The notes beneath the pieces were generated by a model, which was not told the origin of the DNA, ran no database searches, and saw only the letters and a list, made by a program, of their open reading frames with translations. DNA of 64,000 bases from Desulfitobacterium dichloroeliminans LMG P-21439. Its GTDB lineage: Bacteria > Bacillota > Desulfitobacteriia > Desulfitobacteriales > Desulfitobacteriaceae. Positions within the stretch are counted from its first letter, which is position 1; every line of letters starts with the position of its first letter. The stretch spans positions 31,001 to 95,000 of the forward strand of contig NC_019903.1 in NCBI RefSeq assembly GCF_000243135.2. Reading direction: 5' to 3'. Shown here piece after piece: positions 8,114 through 17,570 of the stretch. The translations under genes and the position numbers were made by a program.

Positions 8114-9268
8114 ATGAAGCGGTTTCTGACTTTAAATTTAATTGCTGTTTTGGTTATGAGTCTTAGCTTAGTGGGGTGTAATACGGCCCAACAGCAAAAC
8201 ACCCAAGCCCCTAATCAGATCGCTACGGAAAGTGGTGAGCCACCAAAAGCTGAGGCAGAGACTCGTAAGGATGTTCTTGGGGAGGAAAAACGCGTTGTCA
8301 TGGGATTCTATACGGATCCTGAAGGTGAAATTCCCGGTTCAAAAGAAGCTATGATGAAGAACATCAAATTACTTGATGAGGTCTCCTTCTTTTGGTATTC
8401 TTTTGATGCCAACGGAAAGATTATGACCACGGGGAAGAAAGATTTAAGTATCAAAGAAGCAGCTCAGAAAAATGGAGCAAAAGCTTATGCTTTAATCCAT
8501 AACATGCGCGGTGGCCTTTTTGATGCTAATCTGGCTCACAGTGTATTTGCCAATCCTCAGACGCGTTCCAAGTTCGTCAACAACATTCTTCAACTGACCC
8601 TGAATGAAAAATGGGATGGTGTGGCTATCGATATCGAAAAAACCCCCCCAGCCGACCGCAAAAACTTCATAGCCTTTTTAGGTGAGCTCCATGGTGTCTT
8701 AAAAGCAAAAGACAAAGTACTCAACGTTTCCATTCCTGCTAAGTTTATTGATTATCCATCCGACCTATGGTCTGGAGCTTATGACTATGCATCAATCGGT
8801 AAAAACGCAGACCAAATCGTCTTGATGACCTATGATGAGCATGGACTGGGAACAAGTCATGGACCGATTTCTTCTCATGCCTGGGTAAATAAAGTTATCT
8901 CCTATGCGGTAACGAAAATCCCTAGAGAGAAGATTGTCTTAGGACTTCCTGTCTACTCCTTCGACTGGGGGTCCAACAAACCGACCATGCCTGATTACTT
9001 ATCCTTTGGACAAAGCATGGCTCGTGCAAAGAAACATGGAGTACAGGTAGGGTATGACGATGAGCATAAGGTTCCTTGGTATACTTACACGGCTAATGGT
9101 GTACGTCATGAGGTATATTTCGAGAACAAACAGAGCTTACAACCGAAGATGGAATATGCTAGAGAGCATAAGCTACATGGCGTAGCAATCTGGAGATTAG
9201 GCATGGAAGATCCCGCCATCTGGGATAGCCTAATTAAGACCTACGGCACCAATAAAAATAAGAAGTAA
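8114..9268 (+). CDS. GH18-family lipoprotein (spore-hydrolase-like)
   Basis: 384 aa. The N-terminus is a lipoprotein signal ending in LVGC with Cys22 as the lipidated residue. Next is a Gln/Pro-rich spacer, then a glycosyl hydrolase family 18 barrel from about residue 57 (VVMGFYTD). The catalytic strand reads DGVAIDIE, giving the acid Glu and preceding Asp of the DxxDxDxE signature. An Ala replaces the second Asp, as can be seen in related YaaH/SleL-type enzymes that have Asn there. A role in cortex or peptidoglycan hydrolysis is likely; substrate is not determinable. Confidence 0.8.
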   Translation: MKRFLTLNLIAVLVMSLSLVGCNTAQQQNTQAPNQIATESGEPPKAEAETRKDVLGEEKRVVMGFYTDPEGEIPGSKEAMMKNIKLLDEVSFFWYSFDANGKIMTTGKKDLSIKEAAQKNGAKAYALIHNMRGGLFDANLAHSVFANPQTRSKFVNNILQLTLNEKWDGVAIDIEKTPPADRKNFIAFLGELHGVLKAKDKVLNVSIPAKFIDYPSDLWSGAYDYASIGKNADQIVLMTYDEHGLGTSHGPISSHAWVNKVISYAVTKIPREKIVLGLPVYSFDWGSNKPTMPDYLSFGQSMARAKKHGVQVGYDDEHKVPWYTYTANGVRHEVYFENKQSLQPKMEYAREHKLHGVAIWRLGMEDPAIWDSLIKTYGTNKNKK

Positions 9269-9277
9269 AGCAAATTC

Positions 9278-9316
9278 AGATGGGGAGCAGGAGTTAAAGC
9301 CTGTTCCCCATCTTTG
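9278..9316 (+). terminator. Terminator after GH18 gene
   Basis: A 13- to 14-bp stem built from AGATGGGGA and CAGG pairing with CCTG and TTCCCCATCT, followed by a short T tract (TTTGTTGT). Confidence 0.75.
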
Positions 9317-9425
9317 TTGTAAAAACATTAGTATTTGTGAAATCGCCTGACATAGGGTAATATAGAAAAGCTGTGGATAATACGGGAAAATTGATTTATA
9401 GTCTTAGAGAGGGATTGCGTTCATC

Positions 9426-10022
9426 ATGATTGAGGAATTGATAGTGGTCGAAGGGAAAAATGATGCCCATGCTGTGCGAAGGGCTTTAGGGGCTGTGGAT
9501 ATCCTGTGGACAGATGGTTATGGGTTAACCCAGGAAAAATTGCATTTTATTGCAGAGGCGGCGCAACGGCGCGGAGTTATCGTCTTTACAGACCCTGATT
9601 CCGTTGGGGAGCAAATCCGCGAACGGATTAGTCAGAGAGTCCCGAGTGCCAAGCATGTCTATCTCGCTAAGAAAGATGCTCGCTCGAAAAATGATGATGA
9701 TATCGGGGTTGAAAATGCGCGGCCTGAGGATATCCGTCAGGCTTTTAATAAGATCAGAAGTGGTTCCCCCGAGTCTGGGCAGGAGAAGAGCGGTCAGAAA
9801 GATATACAAATGGCACAGATCACCTTTCAAGCGAATGATCTGTGGGAGGCTGGTCTGGTTGGGTCAAAGGACTCCAATCAGCGACGCTTGGCAGTAGGCA
9901 AGTTATTGGGGATAGGGGATGCTAATGGCAAGCAGTTTCTGCGGCGGTTAAATCTTTTTGGCATTACCCGTGAGGAGTTTGCTAAGGCAGTAAAGGAGGC
10001 AAGACATGGAGAACGCAGCTAA
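9426..10022 (+). CDS. rnmV: Ribonuclease M5
   Basis: 198 aa, slightly longer than the usual 180-190. The Toprim domain is at the N-terminus: VVEGKNDAHAV supplies the catalytic Glu and VFTDPDSVGE the DxD. RNase M5 matures the 5S rRNA precursor. The last 17 bp overlap ksgA, the conserved rnmV-ksgA pair. A Ser/Gly/Lys-rich insert near residues 115-125 accounts for the extra length. Confidence 0.95.
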   Translation: MIEELIVVEGKNDAHAVRRALGAVDILWTDGYGLTQEKLHFIAEAAQRRGVIVFTDPDSVGEQIRERISQRVPSAKHVYLAKKDARSKNDDDIGVENARPEDIRQAFNKIRSGSPESGQEKSGQKDIQMAQITFQANDLWEAGLVGSKDSNQRRLAVGKLLGIGDANGKQFLRRLNLFGITREEFAKAVKEARHGERS

Positions 10023-10848
10023 TTATACTCGGCGTCTACAGAAGAGCGGAGCGAAGGCCCGCAAATCCTTAGGTCAAAACTTTCTGATCGACGATCGGAT
10101 TATCGAGGAAATCGCCGCAGTAAGTGTTGGGGATCCTGAGCAACCGATCGTAGAGATTGGACCGGGGTTAGGTGTACTGACCCGCGTCTTGGCAAGGAAG
10201 GCTGAAAAGATATGGGCAGTGGAGCTCGATCGGGAAAAAGTGACCCTTCTCCAGCGAGAGCTGCAAGGCTTACCTGTGGATATCTTGAATATGGATGCCC
10301 TAAAGCTGGATTTAACGACAATTTGGGGTGATCAAAAAGGAGTTCTCGTCGGCAACCTCCCCTATTACATTACGAGTCCCCTTCTCATGCATTTTCTTGA
10401 GCAGAAAGACTCTCTGCAGAGTATGGTGGTTATGGTACAAAAGGAAGTAGCTGATCGCTTGATCGCAAAGCCTGGGGGCAAGGACTATGGAATCCTTTCC
10501 GTGGCGGCGCAGATCTCTGCCCAAGGAGAGAAGCTTTTTGAGGTTCCGCCCCAGGCATTTTGGCCGGCCCCGAAAGTTACTTCGGCAGTAGTTCGTTTTA
10601 ATCTTCGTCCTTATCCGGGCTTACACGTGTCAGAAAAGGATTTCTTCCGAGTGGTTAAAGCCTCCTTTAGCCAGCGGCGCAAGACCTTAGGAAATTCCTT
10701 AGCCGGCGGGCTTAGCTTGGATAAAAAAGTGGTGATTGAGATTCTAGCTGAGGCTGGCATCGATCAGCAACGGAGAGCGGAGACCCTGAGCATTGAGGAA
10801 TTTCAGGCGGTGACGGAAGCCGTTTTAAATAAATCAGGTCATACCTAA
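10006..10848 (+). CDS. rsmA: 16S rRNA dimethyladenosine transferase KsgA
   Basis: 280 aa SAM methyltransferase that dimethylates A1518/A1519 of 16S rRNA. The SAM-binding loop reads PIVEIGPGLGVLT, and the catalytic NLPYYITSPLL (NLPY) motif follows. The ATG lies inside the end of rnmV after AAGGAGG. The gene is closed by a strong hairpin shared with the convergent MTHFR gene. Confidence 0.96.
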   Translation: MENAANYTRRLQKSGAKARKSLGQNFLIDDRIIEEIAAVSVGDPEQPIVEIGPGLGVLTRVLARKAEKIWAVELDREKVTLLQRELQGLPVDILNMDALKLDLTTIWGDQKGVLVGNLPYYITSPLLMHFLEQKDSLQSMVVMVQKEVADRLIAKPGGKDYGILSVAAQISAQGEKLFEVPPQAFWPAPKVTSAVVRFNLRPYPGLHVSEKDFFRVVKASFSQRRKTLGNSLAGGLSLDKKVVIEILAEAGIDQQRRAETLSIEEFQAVTEAVLNKSGHT

Positions 10849-10879
10849 GTTTAAGATATAAGGGTTAGTTCAATAATAT

Positions 10880-10928
10880 AAAAGCGCCTACGTAAGCAAT
10901 GAAGTGAAGTGCAACGCAGGCGCTTTTT
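10880..10928. terminator. Bidirectional terminator between ksgA and MTHFR
   Basis: AAAAGCGCCT pairs perfectly with AGGCGCTTTT across a ~28-nt apical region. It is bordered by A-rich and T-rich tracts so that it works on either strand, between two convergent genes. Confidence 0.85.
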
Positions 10929-10940
10929 CTCTTATTCTAA

Positions 10941-12491
10941 TTATTTCTGTGCTTCTTCTTCGGGAGTGGGAATGCCCAGAATCTTTCCGGAATGGTCTTT
11001 GCCTAAGAAGAAGTTTGACCAAGAGGAGGTCTGGTAGAGATCCCAATTAGCAGGAGGAATATGGTGAGAATCTAGGTCTCCTTCTTCACCATATTTCTTT
11101 AAGCGGGCATAGGCCCTGACATAAACACATTGCTTTTCGTTGGGATAGACTTCACACCAGCCTTGATAGCTACCTCCACAGGCACCATTGCGTTGGTTTT
11201 TAGGACATTGGGACATGGGGCAAAGATAGGCTAATTCAAACATGGCACAGTCACCACAGTCTTTACAGTCATTAGTGATAACTTTGGCGAGATGTTCAAG
11301 GCTATGCTTGCGATTGTCTTTTCGTCCTTTATAAATCTTCCGCATGACAGGGAAGAGGTTCTTATTGGGGGTGAAGAGCATGCTGTGCATCATACGCATA
11401 CCGCTGTAGGCTACCCCAACAGGGGCATCAAGAGGTAAACTCTTTCGATTGACAGGGGTAGAGGTGTTAAGACCGGTCTGGGGGTCCTTTTCATAATAGT
11501 AGAAACCATTAGGCATGGGGTAATCAAACTCTGGAATGAGGGCCATCCACTCCTTGCTAAGTTCCTCACCCTTAGTAATGATATATTCCACTTGCTCGTA
11601 TTTAAGATTATGTCCACCGATATGCACCCCGCTAAAGCCCATACCTTTCATGAGGGCGTACATCTTGGCAGCTCTTAGCAAGCGGGCGCTAAGGCCTTTA
11701 TCCTCGGCACCGCGTTCCTTGTCTATTTCAGCTAGGAGTTTGTCCGTCACCACGCAGCCGGGTAGCTGATTCTGGTTCATGATTCTGGCTGCACCGAAGG
11801 GAAGAACATAGATGTTACCGACCAAGGGAACATTCAAATTATTAAGCTTCATAAACTGCAAAACTTCGTGAATTTTACGGACGTCATAGCCAAGCTGGGT
11901 GACGATGAATTGCGCCCCGCTAGCTACTTTCTTTTTCAATTTATAATATTGGACCATGAGCTCTGCCTCGGTTGCTTTAAAGGGAGAAACAGCAGCACCG
12001 GAAAAGAAATCACTAGGTTGGTGATAAGACATCCCTTTAGGTCCCGGAACGCCTAAACCTTCATTCATCTGGGTGATGAGTTCTAGGGTGTGAGTGGGAT
12101 CAAGGTCAAAGACCGGCTTGGGACGACCTTGAAAGCCTGAGACAGTATAATCCCCAGTCATCACAAGAAGATTGCGGACCCCAGCTCGATCAAGTGCATA
12201 GAGTTGACTTTCCATCTGATTACGGTTCTTATCCTTGCAGGTAAAGTGTACCAGAGGTTCAATTCCCAGCTTGAGAATCTCTTGTCCTAGATAATCAGCG
12301 AGAATGGCGGGGTTTCCCCCAGGATTGTCCGTAATGGTTAGGGCGTGCACCTTACCACCCTGGGCTGCCTGCTCAGCCGCGAGCAAAGCATTTTCTTGAG
12401 CCTTTTCCCGTGCTCCTCTCCCCGGAACCAATTCCCATGTAATGGAGAGAGTATTAGGGTCCAATAAAGATTGCTTAAAACGGTTATCCAT
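10941..12491 (-). CDS. Methylenetetrahydrofolate reductase fused to MTHFR_C (MetV-like) domain
   Basis: 516 aa. Residues ~1-310 are the methylenetetrahydrofolate reductase TIM barrel (SITWELVPGRG, LTITDNPGGNPA, FIVTQLGYD, GNIYVLPFGAARIMN). Residues ~400-480 are a cysteine-rich module (CKDCGDC, CPMSQCPKNQRNGACGG, WCEVYPNEKQC) matching the MTHFR_C zinc/Fe-S domain. In acetogens such as Moorella and Acetobacterium that module is a separate MetV subunit; here it is fused to MetF. It probably interconverts methylene- and methyl-THF in the methyl branch of the Wood-Ljungdahl pathway or in O-demethylation, with Fhs at 50.5 kb as a partner. The gene is monocistronic. Confidence 0.88.
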   Translation of the reverse strand: MDNRFKQSLLDPNTLSITWELVPGRGAREKAQENALLAAEQAAQGGKVHALTITDNPGGNPAILADYLGQEILKLGIEPLVHFTCKDKNRNQMESQLYALDRAGVRNLLVMTGDYTVSGFQGRPKPVFDLDPTHTLELITQMNEGLGVPGPKGMSYHQPSDFFSGAAVSPFKATEAELMVQYYKLKKKVASGAQFIVTQLGYDVRKIHEVLQFMKLNNLNVPLVGNIYVLPFGAARIMNQNQLPGCVVTDKLLAEIDKERGAEDKGLSARLLRAAKMYALMKGMGFSGVHIGGHNLKYEQVEYIITKGEELSKEWMALIPEFDYPMPNGFYYYEKDPQTGLNTSTPVNRKSLPLDAPVGVAYSGMRMMHSMLFTPNKNLFPVMRKIYKGRKDNRKHSLEHLAKVITNDCKDCGDCAMFELAYLCPMSQCPKNQRNGACGGSYQGWCEVYPNEKQCVYVRAYARLKKYGEEGDLDSHHIPPANWDLYQTSSWSNFFLGKDHSGKILGIPTPEEEAQK

Positions 12492-13087
12492 ACTATCCCT
12501 ATCCCTTCTCTATCTACTTTTCCACCATAACCATAGAAAACTAACTTTTACTCCTCCTTCCGAGCAGAATAAACGAGCGATAAAAATAGGCCATCCTAAT
12601 TGTATAACAATTTGGACTATTCTTTCAATTAAAAAATTATCGGCCAAATTTCAGAGTACAAAATAAAATTATCACAAAGAATTAATCTAGTAGAGATGCA
12701 AGCATCCAGATTTAAATCTCTATCCAAAATATTACACTACTTACATTATCTTTTCAATCAGAATCAAGTAGGCAATCGCCCATCAACCACATTTTAATAA
12801 TACCATAGGACTTTAGGGCTATAGACATTTAAGATAATAAAGTGTTAATATATTTAGAATTGAAGAATCTAATAGTAATATTTGTAATATCTTAGGGATA
12901 AATAGCGAGTCTTGTATTGCAAATAGACAAAGGAGATAGTCGTGTCTAATGGTCTGGCCATTAGACACCCTATAATCAAAGTGGGTTATCCTCTATACTA
13001 TTAGTTTTTTAGATCAGAGTGAGGAATGGAGTGCCAAGAGGGGTGGATACCATCCTTAGAGACGAAACTAAGAAAGAGGTAAGAAGA
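12492..13087. other. AT-rich divergent regulatory region between MTHFR and chemoreceptor genes
   Basis: About 600 bp without a credible gene, well above the local AT content. It separates the divergent MTHFR and chemoreceptor genes. It contains a perfect 11-bp palindrome at 12942-12968 followed immediately by TATAAT (entry below). No riboswitch-like structure was found on the MTHFR side. Confidence 0.6.
12942..12976 (+). promoter_or_regulatory. Operator-like palindrome and -10 box upstream of chemoreceptor
   Basis: GTGTCTAATGG and CCATTAGACAC form a perfect 11-bp inverted repeat with a 5-nt centre. TATAAT follows at 12971-12976. The expected -35 position falls inside the palindrome and has no consensus hexamer, so an activator or repressor binding there is a reasonable guess. 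No T tract follows, so a terminator is unlikely. Confidence 0.45.
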
Positions 13088-14857
13088 GTGAAAAGTATCA
13101 GAACACGTTTAATCATCGCATTTCTCATGGCAACGGTGTTGATGGCCGTGGTCATAGGTGGCTACAATATATACAGCCAAATGACAAACTCCGAAAAGAA
13201 TCTGCAGGCCTATCGAGATACCCTATTTGCGGAGTATGACCGAGGAATTAAAACGGATGTCGAGATTGCCATAAGCCTAATCGATAAGGTATATAAGGAA
13301 CAACAAGCATTTCTGCTCACCGAGGAAGAAGCCAAGGCTAAGGCCGCTGACCTAGTAAGGGAGCTACGCTTTGAAGGAGAAAATTACTTCTGGATTGATA
13401 CCACAGAGGGCGTTAACGTGGTTCTTCTAGGTAGGGATACAGAAGGTAAAAGCCGGATTGAGGCAAAAGATCCTAATGGGTTTGCTTATGTAAAAGATGG
13501 TTTCATTAAAAACGGAATTCTAGAGGGCGGAGGCTATTCTGATTATGAATTTGCCAAACCTAATGAAACCGAGCCTACTCCCAAAAGAGGCTATACCCTG
13601 GTATTTAAACCCTATGGTTGGGTTGTGGGTACAGGTAATTGGGTGGATGATATTAATATAAAAGTTACTGAAAGAGAGCTAGTATATCAAGAGCAATTGA
13701 CAAAGGATATAACGAAAACAGGAGTGGTCATGATTATTGGCCTTTTGATTGTCGTTGTTTTTGCGTTTTGGATGAGTCAAAAGATTGCGAAGCAAATTCA
13801 ACGGGTCGCTCTTGGGGCCAAAGAGATTGCTCAAGGAAATCTAAAGATTGATAAGATTGCAGTCGGTTCTCAGGATGAATTAGGCCAGCTGGCTCAAGAT
13901 TTCAACTCAATGACTGAGAATCTCACGGACTTAGTAAAGCAGATTTCCCAGGCGGCAGAACACGTGGCTTCTTCATCCCAACAATTATCTGCAGGAGCCG
14001 AACAATCTGCTCAAGCATCGAACGAGGTTGCCGCAGCAATTACTGAGGTTGCCCAGGGTACTGAAAACCAGATGAATGCTGTGAATCAAGTGGCAGCAGT
14101 CGTGGAAGAAATGGCAGCAGGAATGGATCAAGTTTTGACCAATACTGAATATGTTGTTCGTTCCGCTGAGGGCACAGCCCAAGCAGCGAAAAAAGGCCAA
14201 GAATCAATTCATACGACCATCGATCAGATGGATCATATCCAAAAAGCGGTTAACAATAGTGCTTCTCTAGTGGAACAGCTCGGAGTCCGTTCTCAAGAAA
14301 TTGGTCAGATTGTGGAGACCATTGCCGCGATTGCCGATCAAACGAATCTTTTATCCCTCAATGCAGCTATCGAAGCCGCGAGAGCCGGCGAACAGGGACG
14401 AGGATTTTCTGTGGTAGCTGAGGAGGTTCGTAAGTTAGCTGAGCAATCCCAAACAGCTGCCAAACAAATCGCTGATTTGATTGGGGGAATTCAAAGCGAT
14501 ACTGATAAAGCTGTAGAAGCAATGAAGTATGGAACCCAAGAGGTAGAGACAGGGGCTAAGGTGGTAACACAGGCGGGGAGTGCCTTTGAAGAAATTGCCC
14601 AGCTTATTCAAGAAGTCACTGAGAAGGTTAGAGGAATGTCTCAGGAGATTGCACATATTTCACAAGGTAGCGAGCAGATTGTTTCCTCCGTCCGTGAAGT
14701 AGACCAAATCAGCAAGTCGATTGCAGAACAAACTCAAAATGTTTCTGCCTCTACGGAAGAACAATCCGCATCGGTAGAGGAAATCGCTTCTTCCAGCCAA
14801 GTTCTAGCCAGAATGTCTGAGGAAATGGAACAAGCCCTAAGGAAATTCAAGCTATAA
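13088..14857 (+). CDS. Methyl-accepting chemotaxis protein with sCache sensor domain
   Basis: 589 aa from the GTG at 13088, which has AGAGGT upstream; an in-frame GTG at 13019 lacks a ribosome site. Layout: first membrane helix ~residues 5-27, periplasmic-type single Cache domain ([34 protein letters not shown]), second helix ~residues 218-236, HAMP linker, then the cytoplasmic signalling domain. Its hairpin tip contains [20 protein letters not shown] and [14 protein letters not shown]. The ligand is unknown. It converges on the next gene with an 11-bp gap and no obvious terminator. Confidence 0.92.
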   Translation: MKSIRTRLIIAFLMATVLMAVVIGGYNIYSQMTNSEKNLQAYRDTLFAEYDRGIKTDVEIAISLIDKVYKEQQAFLLTEEEAKAKAADLVRELRFEGENYFWIDTTEGVNVVLLGRDTEGKSRIEAKDPNGFAYVKDGFIKNGILEGGGYSDYEFAKPNETEPTPKRGYTLVFKPYGWVVGTGNWVDDINIKVTERELVYQEQLTKDITKTGVVMIIGLLIVVVFAFWMSQKIAKQIQRVALGAKEIAQGNLKIDKIAVGSQDELGQLAQDFNSMTENLTDLVKQISQAAEHVASSSQQLSAGAEQSAQASNEVAAAITEVAQGTENQMNAVNQVAAVVEEMAAGMDQVLTNTEYVVRSAEGTAQAAKKGQESIHTTIDQMDHIQKAVNNSASLVEQLGVRSQEIGQIVETIAAIADQTNLLSLNAAIEAARAGEQGRGFSVVAEEVRKLAEQSQTAAKQIADLIGGIQSDTDKAVEAMKYGTQEVETGAKVVTQAGSAFEEIAQLIQEVTEKVRGMSQEIAHISQGSEQIVSSVREVDQISKSIAEQTQNVSASTEEQSASVEEIASSSQVLARMSEEMEQALRKFKL

Positions 14858-14868
14858 AAGTTATTGAG

Positions 14869-15570
14869 TTAGAATAAAAACCCAATGCCGAGAATAATGG
14901 CAAGCAAAATGGGTTGATGAATTAAATAGATTTCTAAGGAGTGGCGGCTGATCCAAGTAAAGATTGGGTCTGCCGCTCTTTTTCTAACAGAGGTTTGGGT
15001 AGATGGAAGGATCAGATAACGATAACCTAGAATTCCTAGGAAGGTTGCCCCGCTATAGGGAAACAAAGGATAATAATCCATAGTGGAAAAACCAGGATAC
15101 ATTAGGCCTAAGGGAAGCAGTAAGTGCGTATCTACAACTAGACCTGAGAAGTAAACCCCTACAGCAAAAGCGAGAACAGTGGCTAGAATGAGAAAAGAAG
15201 GTGCTAGTTTTCGTAACAGCGGGTAGAGGAGCATCATTACCCCTAAGAAGTGAAGAATCCCAAAGCGGACATACTGCTCTGGAAATATGATATAAGTCAC
15301 CAAGGAAATGATCATTCCCCAAAAAAGCACGCGAAGCCCATTCTTTATGGGTCGGTGGCTAAAACCACCGCTCAGTCCGGAGAGGAACATAAACAGAAGA
15401 GCCGCAGTTTTACCGACTATAAACCAAAAGGGAGCATCCACATCTAGATTAAGGGTGGTCCACTGATCTAAATCATAAACCAAATGATAAAGAATCATTA
15501 ATGCAAGGGCTAAGGTTCGTAGGTAGTCAATTTCCAGAACGCGTTTTTGGGTCAATTTCTTCACCATCAC
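14869..15570 (-). CDS. DUF1624 / heparan-alpha-glucosaminide N-acetyltransferase-like membrane protein
   Basis: 233 aa with about seven hydrophobic segments. The N-terminal RVLEIDYLRTLALALMILYH matches the DUF1624/HGSNAT-type acyltransferase signature, including the histidine in the first membrane helix. Further conserved blocks are FLSGLSGGFS, RFGILHFLG and the C-terminal SLEIYLIHQPILL. Related proteins transfer acetyl groups across the membrane; the substrate here is unknown. It is read from the minus strand, downstream of the glycosyltransferase gene but separated from it by a strong hairpin. Confidence 0.75.
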   Translation of the reverse strand: MMVKKLTQKRVLEIDYLRTLALALMILYHLVYDLDQWTTLNLDVDAPFWFIVGKTAALLFMFLSGLSGGFSHRPIKNGLRVLFWGMIISLVTYIIFPEQYVRFGILHFLGVMMLLYPLLRKLAPSFLILATVLAFAVGVYFSGLVVDTHLLLPLGLMYPGFSTMDYYPLFPYSGATFLGILGYRYLILPSTQTSVRKRAADPIFTWISRHSLEIYLIHQPILLAIILGIGFLF

Positions 15571-15592
15571 TTCAAAACTTGAATAGATAAGT

Positions 15593-15620
15593 AAGGCCTG
15601 TCAACTCTTTGACAGGCCTT
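15593..15620 (-). terminator. Hairpin between glycosyltransferase and DUF1624 genes
   Basis: A perfect 12-bp stem (AAGGCCTGTCAA / TTGACAGGCCTT) with a 4-nt loop. It lies downstream of the glycosyltransferase gene on the minus strand. That strand has only a weak T tract after it, so termination may be partial. Confidence 0.55.
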
Positions 15621-15702
15621 ATTTTGCGAAGACAATGTCTTCGGGTTTTTCTCTATTATATCAGGTAATATGACGAACACCAAGAAACAGAATCAATAGT
15701 AG

Positions 15703-16554
15703 TCAACCACTAATCCAGTCGGAATTTCTCGGAATAATTAGATGCTTTTCACAATAGGAATGAGAGGCGTTTAAAGATTCTGCCCAAAGCTGGAGTAGAT
15801 CGAACCGTCGATCGGGGTGATAGCCTAACATTTTGTGCTTCTCTAGGGAGCGTGTGACCTCTTGGTCTCGGGCAAGAGTCAAACCCATGACGCAATCCCC
15901 AATAATAGTCTCGGCAATAAGACGAGCATGACAGCGGTGTTTACGGGGCGATTTGAGATCCTGATGGCGGATCGAGGTGGCCACCTTAACATTGAGATTA
16001 TAACGCTTTGCAAATACTAAGGTAAGGGGAGGAATAGCAATAGCTTCAGGAGTAATCAGTCCAAGGGCTTTAGCGGATAAAGCATGGGGGCCATGGGTGG
16101 GTGTGGCATTGCCTAAGGTCTGAAAATACCCTAACTCCTTATTCAAGTTGCCTCGAAAGCGGAGGACAAGCTTAGCAAGCTTGGCGCGGTTTGTGATGTA
16201 GGGATAGCAATTGGTTAAGGCCACATCCGTGCCTTCATCTAGAGCGGTTAGCAAGTCCAGAAGCTCTGCATAAACATTTCCTGAAATATCCCCATCCACA
16301 AAAAGGACACCGGGAGAGTTTGTGGAGCGGGCATAAAGGGCACCAATCGCACGAGGCACATCAATGCCCAGTGGCTCAGCAAAATAAATGGTATGAATTC
16401 GTTGATCGGGGATAGTGCGGGTCAAATCAAGGGTCCGATCCGTACAACCATTCAGGACCAAAATAATGCGTTGAATGGGCAATCTCAATACCGTAGCCAG
16501 GACCGCGAGAATGCTTTTTTCTTCATTGTGAGCGGGTATGACTACATCATACAT
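15703..16554 (-). CDS. Family 2 glycosyltransferase
   Basis: 283 aa. The GT-A fold is visible: VVIPAHNEEKSI at the N-terminus, LVLNGCTDRT, and the metal-binding DGD in VLFVDGDISG. A C-terminal part rich in basic residues and cysteines (HRCHARLIAE) follows. No membrane segments are evident, so it is probably a soluble nucleotide-sugar transferase. The acceptor is unknown. It is divergent from yabG with a 115-bp gap, and a spore-related role is possible only by proximity. Confidence 0.75.
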   Translation of the reverse strand: MYDVVIPAHNEEKSILAVLATVLRLPIQRIILVLNGCTDRTLDLTRTIPDQRIHTIYFAEPLGIDVPRAIGALYARSTNSPGVLFVDGDISGNVYAELLDLLTALDEGTDVALTNCYPYITNRAKLAKLVLRFRGNLNKELGYFQTLGNATPTHGPHALSAKALGLITPEAIAIPPLTLVFAKRYNLNVKVATSIRHQDLKSPRKHRCHARLIAETIIGDCVMGLTLARDQEVTRSLEKHKMLGYHPDRRFDLLQLWAESLNASHSYCEKHLIIPRNSDWISG

Positions 16555-16669
16555 GCTATCCCTCCTTAGGGAAGCTTTACTGATTTAAGACGTTTTCTCT
16601 ATATTTATATGCCGTTTTTTATGTTCGGTCATAGGATATAGAGAAGAGTCAGGAAGGAGGTCGCAAATT

Positions 16670-17500
16670 TTGAAAGTTGGCGACATTGTGGCTAGACAGT
16701 CCCATAAACAAGATTTGTTTTTCCGCATTGAGCAGATCATGTTGGTCAAGGGGGAACGGGTTGCTATTTTAAAGGGGATTAATCTTCGGCTGATTGCTGA
16801 TGCCCCTCTTCACGATTTGGTCGAGAAGAATCCTACTGAGGTTGCACATTACCAGCGCAAGGATGACCAGGATATATATAACAAACTGAGGTTTGTAGTT
16901 AATCAGCGTAAATATGTTCAGGAAGCACAGGATGAATTCTACGAAATCCCAGGTCGGATTCTTCATCTTGATGGCGATGAGGACTATCTGAGTCAATGCA
17001 TTAAGACATATCAGCAGCTGGGACTGGAAGCTAAGGGAATCTGTATCTCCGAAGCAGAGCAACCGAAAAAAATTAGGCATATACTCCAAGAAAATCCCAC
17101 GGATATTGTGGTGCTCACAGGGCACGACGGGTTTTTAAAGGGTAAAAAGGATTTTAGGAGCCTTGATAGTTATCGGAGTTCACGCCATTTTGTGCAATCC
17201 GTCCTCGAGGCTCGCCGCTTTCAGCCGAATCGGGATGCTCTGGTTATCTTTGCGGGGGCTTGCCAATCCAATTACGAGGCCATTATAAGCGCAGGAGCAA
17301 ACTTTGCCTCCTCCCCCAAACGCACCTTGATTCACGCCTTTGACCCTGTCTTTATCGTTGAGAGAATCGCATTCACTCCCATCGATCGTATGGTGTCCCT
17401 TAAAGAAATCATCCAGCACACAGTCACTGGAACGGATGGTCTGGGTGGAATAGAAACCCGGGGTCAGCTCCGCAAAGGATATCCGAGAAGCCCGTACTAA
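16670..17500 (+). CDS. yabG: Sporulation-specific protease YabG
   Basis: 276 aa, matching the YabG family along its length (VGDIVARQSHKQDLFFRI, VVLTGHDGF, VIFAGACQSNYEAII, SPKRTLIHAFDPVFI). In B. subtilis YabG is a mother-cell cysteine protease that processes spore coat proteins. Translation starts at TTG after a strong AGGAAGGAGG site. A CATAGGATA at 16630-16638 fits the -10 pattern of sigma-K (CATA-N3-TA), the factor that drives yabG in Bacillus, but no clear -35 was found. Confidence 0.92.
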   Translation: MKVGDIVARQSHKQDLFFRIEQIMLVKGERVAILKGINLRLIADAPLHDLVEKNPTEVAHYQRKDDQDIYNKLRFVVNQRKYVQEAQDEFYEIPGRILHLDGDEDYLSQCIKTYQQLGLEAKGICISEAEQPKKIRHILQENPTDIVVLTGHDGFLKGKKDFRSLDSYRSSRHFVQSVLEARRFQPNRDALVIFAGACQSNYEAIISAGANFASSPKRTLIHAFDPVFIVERIAFTPIDRMVSLKEIIQHTVTGTDGLGGIETRGQLRKGYPRSPY

Positions 17501-17507
17501 TCAAATG

Positions 17508-17537
17508 GCGCCTGCATTGAAAAATGCAGGCGCTTTT
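17508..17537 (+). terminator. Terminator after yabG
   Basis: A perfect 10-bp stem (GCGCCTGCAT / ATGCAGGCGC), 6-nt loop and four T, 7 bp after the yabG stop. Confidence 0.85.
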
Positions 17538-17570
17538 ACATGCAAGTTAAAACTTGAAAAACATGACCCA

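Noticed and set aside
16630..16638. Sigma-K promoter of yabG
   Set aside because: Only the -10 half (CATA-N3-TA) is visible; kept as a remark in the yabG entry and not listed as a promoter.
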